A DNA stretch of 64,000 bases. It comes from Solimonas terrae. Lineage in GTDB: Bacteria; Pseudomonadota; Gammaproteobacteria; Nevskiales; Nevskiaceae. Numbering within the stretch: the stretch's first letter is position 1; the number at the start of each line of letters is the position of its first letter. The stretch spans positions 1-64,000 of the forward strand of contig NZ_JAAMOW010000009.1 in NCBI RefSeq assembly GCF_011067135.1, given 5' to 3'. A program made the translations under genes and the position numbers. This document shows, piece by piece, positions 61,692 through 64,000 of this stretch. The notes beneath the pieces are model-generated. The model was not told where the DNA came from. It saw nothing but the letters and a program-made list of their open reading frames with translations, and searched no databases.

Positions 61692-63227
61692 ATGACCTCC
61701 CGCATCCGTACCGGGCCGCGCCTGCTGGCTACCGCCGCGCTGTCGCTGTGCGCCGCCTGCGCCGTCGGCCCCGACTACCGCGCGCCGGCGGCCGACGCAG
61801 CGGCGGTGCCGCTCAACTGGCACGCGCGCCTGCCGCACGACGGTTCGCTGGCCTCGCTGGCGCAGTGGTGGCGCCAGTTCGACGACCCGCTGCTCAGCGA
61901 ACTCGTCGATTCGGCCGAGGCCCACCATCCGAGCATCGACGCGGCGATCGCCTCCGTGCGCGCAGCCCGCGCCGGGGTCATCGCGGCACGCGGCGGCCTG
62001 CTGCCCAGCGTGAACGCCGATGCGTCTCTGACGCGCAGCTCGGGCGCCGGTGACACGTCCGGCACCAAATCGCCACCGTTCACGCTGGTCAACGGCGCAC
62101 TCGATGCAAGCTGGGAGCTCGATCTGTTCGGCGGGGCGCGTCGCGATCTCGAGGCCAGCCACGCGCGGCTGCAGGCTGCACAGGCGGACTGGAACGAGGC
62201 GCGCGTCTCGCTTGCCGCCGAAGTCGCCGATGCCTATGTCGAACGCCGCTATTGCGAGCGCCTGCTGCTGCTGTATCGCGACACCCTGCAGTCACGCCGC
62301 GAAACCGAGCGCCTGACGACGCTCAAACTCAAGGCCGGATTCGTTTCACCGGCGGACGAGGCCCAGGCGCGCGCCGGCAGCTACGACAGCGAGAACCAGC
62401 TGATCGCGCAGGAAGGCATCTGTCAGCAGGATCTCAACCGCCTCGCACAGCTCAGCAGCATTCCGGCCGCGCAGCTCGAAGCCCGGCTGACGGCCAGCGC
62501 GCCGGTCCCGGCACCGGCCGCCGATGAGGCCAAGGTCGCGGTGCACTCCGGCATTCCGATGCCGCAGGACCCGGCGGTGCCGTCGGTACCGGCGGTGATC
62601 CTGTCGCAACGCCCGGATCTGCAGTCGGCGGAACGCAGCCTGGCCGCGGCCAGCGCCGGCATCGGCGTCGCGGTCGCCAGCCGCCTGCCGGCCTTCAGCC
62701 TCAGCGGCTCGATCGGCATCAATCATCTCGTGCATGCCGACGGCAACGTGCGCAGCTGGTCCTGGGGTCCGTCGTTCAGCCTGCCGGTGTTCGACGGCGG
62801 CGCCGGCCATGCGCGCGTCGAGACCGCGTACGCACAATACGATCAGGCGCTGGCGCAGTATCACGGCAAGGTGCTGGTCGCCGTGCAGGAAGTCGAAGAC
62901 GCGCTGACCCGCGTCGACGCCTCGGTGCGGCGCGCCAATGCCGCGCGCGAAGCCGAGCGCAACTACACGATCCTGCTCGACTCGCAGGAGAACCGTTACA
63001 AGCTCGGCGAAACCTCGCTGCTCGAACTCGAGGACAGCCGTCGCCTCGCGCTCGCCAGCCGCGAATCGCTGGCCGCCGTGCAGCTCGAAATCAGCGAATC
63101 GTGGATCGCCTTGTACAAGGCCGCCGGCGGCGGCTGGAACGACGCGACGGCGACGCCCCCCTCATCACCTTCCGCGCCCGGCGATCACGCCGCGGCACCG
63201 ACATCGCAAGCAGGAGCCGGCGCATGA
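61692..63227 (+). CDS. RND efflux outer-membrane factor, NodT family lipoprotein
   Basis: 511 residues. Lipoprotein signal LLATAALSLCAAC followed by AVGPDYRAP, the classic NodT/OprM start. Typical repeats include QWWRQFDDPLLSELVD, ELDLFGGARRDLEAS, LSQRPDLQSAERSLAAA and GPSFSLPVFDGG. It forms the outer-membrane channel of a tripartite pump. Its TGA overlaps the adaptor's ATG. GTG at 61686 is an alternative start. Confidence 0.95.
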   Translation: MTSRIRTGPRLLATAALSLCAACAVGPDYRAPAADAAAVPLNWHARLPHDGSLASLAQWWRQFDDPLLSELVDSAEAHHPSIDAAIASVRAARAGVIAARGGLLPSVNADASLTRSSGAGDTSGTKSPPFTLVNGALDASWELDLFGGARRDLEASHARLQAAQADWNEARVSLAAEVADAYVERRYCERLLLLYRDTLQSRRETERLTTLKLKAGFVSPADEAQARAGSYDSENQLIAQEGICQQDLNRLAQLSSIPAAQLEARLTASAPVPAPAADEAKVAVHSGIPMPQDPAVPSVPAVILSQRPDLQSAERSLAAASAGIGVAVASRLPAFSLSGSIGINHLVHADGNVRSWSWGPSFSLPVFDGGAGHARVETAYAQYDQALAQYHGKVLVAVQEVEDALTRVDASVRRANAAREAERNYTILLDSQENRYKLGETSLLELEDSRRLALASRESLAAVQLEISESWIALYKAAGGGWNDATATPPSSPSAPGDHAAAPTSQAGAGA

Positions 63228-64000
63228 GCCTGGTCTTTTCCCGTCCCCGTCGCCAGACCGTTCCGTTCGCCGTGCTGTCGCTGGCCCTGCTCGCCGCACT
63301 CGGCGGCTGCAGGAAGAAGGAAGCGGCAGCTGCCGAAGCCAAGCCGGTGATGTCGGTCGAGGTCGTCTCGCCGCAGCCCGGCGAGTGGCCGCAACGCCTG
63401 CCGGCCAGCGGCAATGTGCAGGCCTGGCAGGAAGCGGTGGTCGGCGCCGAAGTCGGCGGTGCGCGCCTGCTCGAGGTCAAGGTCAACGTCGGCGATGTCG
63501 TCAAGAAGGGTGACGAGCTCGCACGCCTCGATCCGGCGACGCTGAGCGCGCAGGTCGCGCAGCAGCAGGCCGCGGTCGCGCAGGCCGAAGCCAATCTTGC
63601 CAAGGCGGATGCCGACGCGCGGCGCGCGGCACTGCTCGACCAGACCGGTTCGATCAGCCAGCAGGACATCCTGCAGTACCGCACGGCTGCCGCAACGGCG
63701 GCCGCGCAGCTCAAGCTGGCGCGTGCACAAAGCGACGTCGCAAGCCTGCAGTTGCGCTACGCGCACGTCGTGGCGCCGGATGACGGCGTGATCTCGTCGC
63801 GTACCGCGACGGTCGGCACCGTGGTCGCCGCCGGCACCGAACTGTTCCGCCTGATTCGCGGCCAGCGTCTCGAATGGCGCGCCGAGGTGCCGGGCGACCA
63901 ACTCGGCCTGCTGAAGCCGGGCATGCGCGCCGACCTGCGCCGGCCGGGCGACGGGGCGCCCATCGCGGGCACGATCCGCCAGCTCGCGCCGACGGTCGAT
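63224..64000 (+). CDS. RND efflux periplasmic adaptor (membrane fusion protein), 3' truncated by window
   Basis: The first 259 residues are present. Lipoprotein signal LSLALLAALGGC, then a biotinyl-lipoyl-like domain (GNVQAWQEAVVGAEVGG), an alpha-helical hairpin (QVAQQQAAVAQAEANLAKAD through QLKLARAQSD) and the second lipoyl half (RYAHVVAPDDGVISSRT). The rest, and probably the RND pump gene, lie beyond the window. ATGA-coupled to the outer-membrane factor. Confidence 0.93.
   Translation, partial: MSLVFSRPRRQTVPFAVLSLALLAALGGCRKKEAAAAEAKPVMSVEVVSPQPGEWPQRLPASGNVQAWQEAVVGAEVGGARLLEVKVNVGDVVKKGDELARLDPATLSAQVAQQQAAVAQAEANLAKADADARRAALLDQTGSISQQDILQYRTAAATAAAQLKLARAQSDVASLQLRYAHVVAPDDGVISSRTATVGTVVAAGTELFRLIRGQRLEWRAEVPGDQLGLLKPGMRADLRRPGDGAPIAGTIRQLAPTVD

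Noticed and set aside
1-64000. CRISPR arrays, prophage, insertion-sequence transposases, rRNA and tRNA genes
   Set aside because: No regular spacer-repeat pattern other than the 128-bp tandem repeat, no transposase or phage protein, and no tRNA-like cloverleaf or rRNA sequence was recognised by eye. A tRNAscan run would be needed to exclude a tRNA formally.

Overview
The window is GC-rich chromosomal DNA from a Gram-negative bacterium. Lipid A/LPS genes (waaA, lpxL), TonB-dependent receptors, DsbA, cytochrome c4, an RND efflux operon and LytM/YkuD cell-wall enzymes support this. The protein types (AcpH, LpxL, diheme c4, EngB, fused isobutyryl-CoA mutase, EgtB/EgtD, PAS/GGDEF/EAL proteins, many acyl-CoA genes) fit a free-living, lipid-degrading gammaproteobacterium of Nevskiales/Xanthomonadales type. 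That taxonomic placement is inference. No rRNA, tRNA, phage, transposase or CRISPR was recognised.

Layout. 1-3976 (minus): an acyl-CoA degradation operon (crotonase, AtuA-like protein, TetR regulator, biotin carboxylase cut by the window edge). A repeat element is embedded in frame in atuA. 4135-7530 (plus): a cobalamin riboswitch, a BtuB-like receptor and a translationally coupled beta-propeller lipoprotein. 8129-10226: queH, a YffB-type reductase and a DUF72 protein. 10245-13531: divergent metE/metR. 13579-14859: a glucosylglycerol-phosphate phosphatase without its synthase. 14987-20063: a probable metal-uptake cluster of two small CELC proteins, a ZnuD-like receptor, a DUF411 homologue that has lost its cysteines, and a LytM endopeptidase. 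20156-24861: S4 protein, YgjP-like metalloprotein, secreted repeat protein, acyl-CoA ligase remnant, methyltransferase and sulfotransferase. 25118-27747 (minus): ergothioneine genes egtB-egtD with DUF427. 27748-28560 has no convincing gene but contains inverted repeats and a plus-strand terminator.

28561-36249: transglutaminase-like protein, PAS/HD-GYP phosphodiesterase, a CpxAR-like two-component system, glutathione reductase and an AraC regulator divergent from icmF (36404-39685). 39795-49217: NTF2-like protein, crotonase, acpH, a CHASE-like/PAS/GGDEF/EAL protein, an isovaleryl-CoA-type dehydrogenase, a PECR-like SDR and a diguanylate cyclase. 49370-53480: DUF2147, ClpP-like protease, an MBL exonuclease whose 5' end lies in a 128-bp tandem repeat, and a MarR/hydrolase pair with a palindromic operator. 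53602-64000: waaA/lpxL, a TPR protein and an L,D-transpeptidase sharing a C-terminal NTF2-like domain, M14 peptidase, dsbA, cytochrome c4, engB and an RND outer-membrane factor/adaptor pair that runs off the end.

Themes. Cobalamin recurs: regulated uptake and a B12-dependent mutase sit beside two B12-independent enzymes, MetE and QueH. Branched-chain/acyclic acyl-CoA catabolism recurs in four places. The most interesting unexplained items are the BtuB-coupled propeller lipoprotein (possibly analogous to Bacteroides BtuG), the metal cluster with the degenerate DUF411 protein, the 128-bp repeat that copies a gene start into ATGA-coupled mini-ORFs, and the structured region upstream of egtB.
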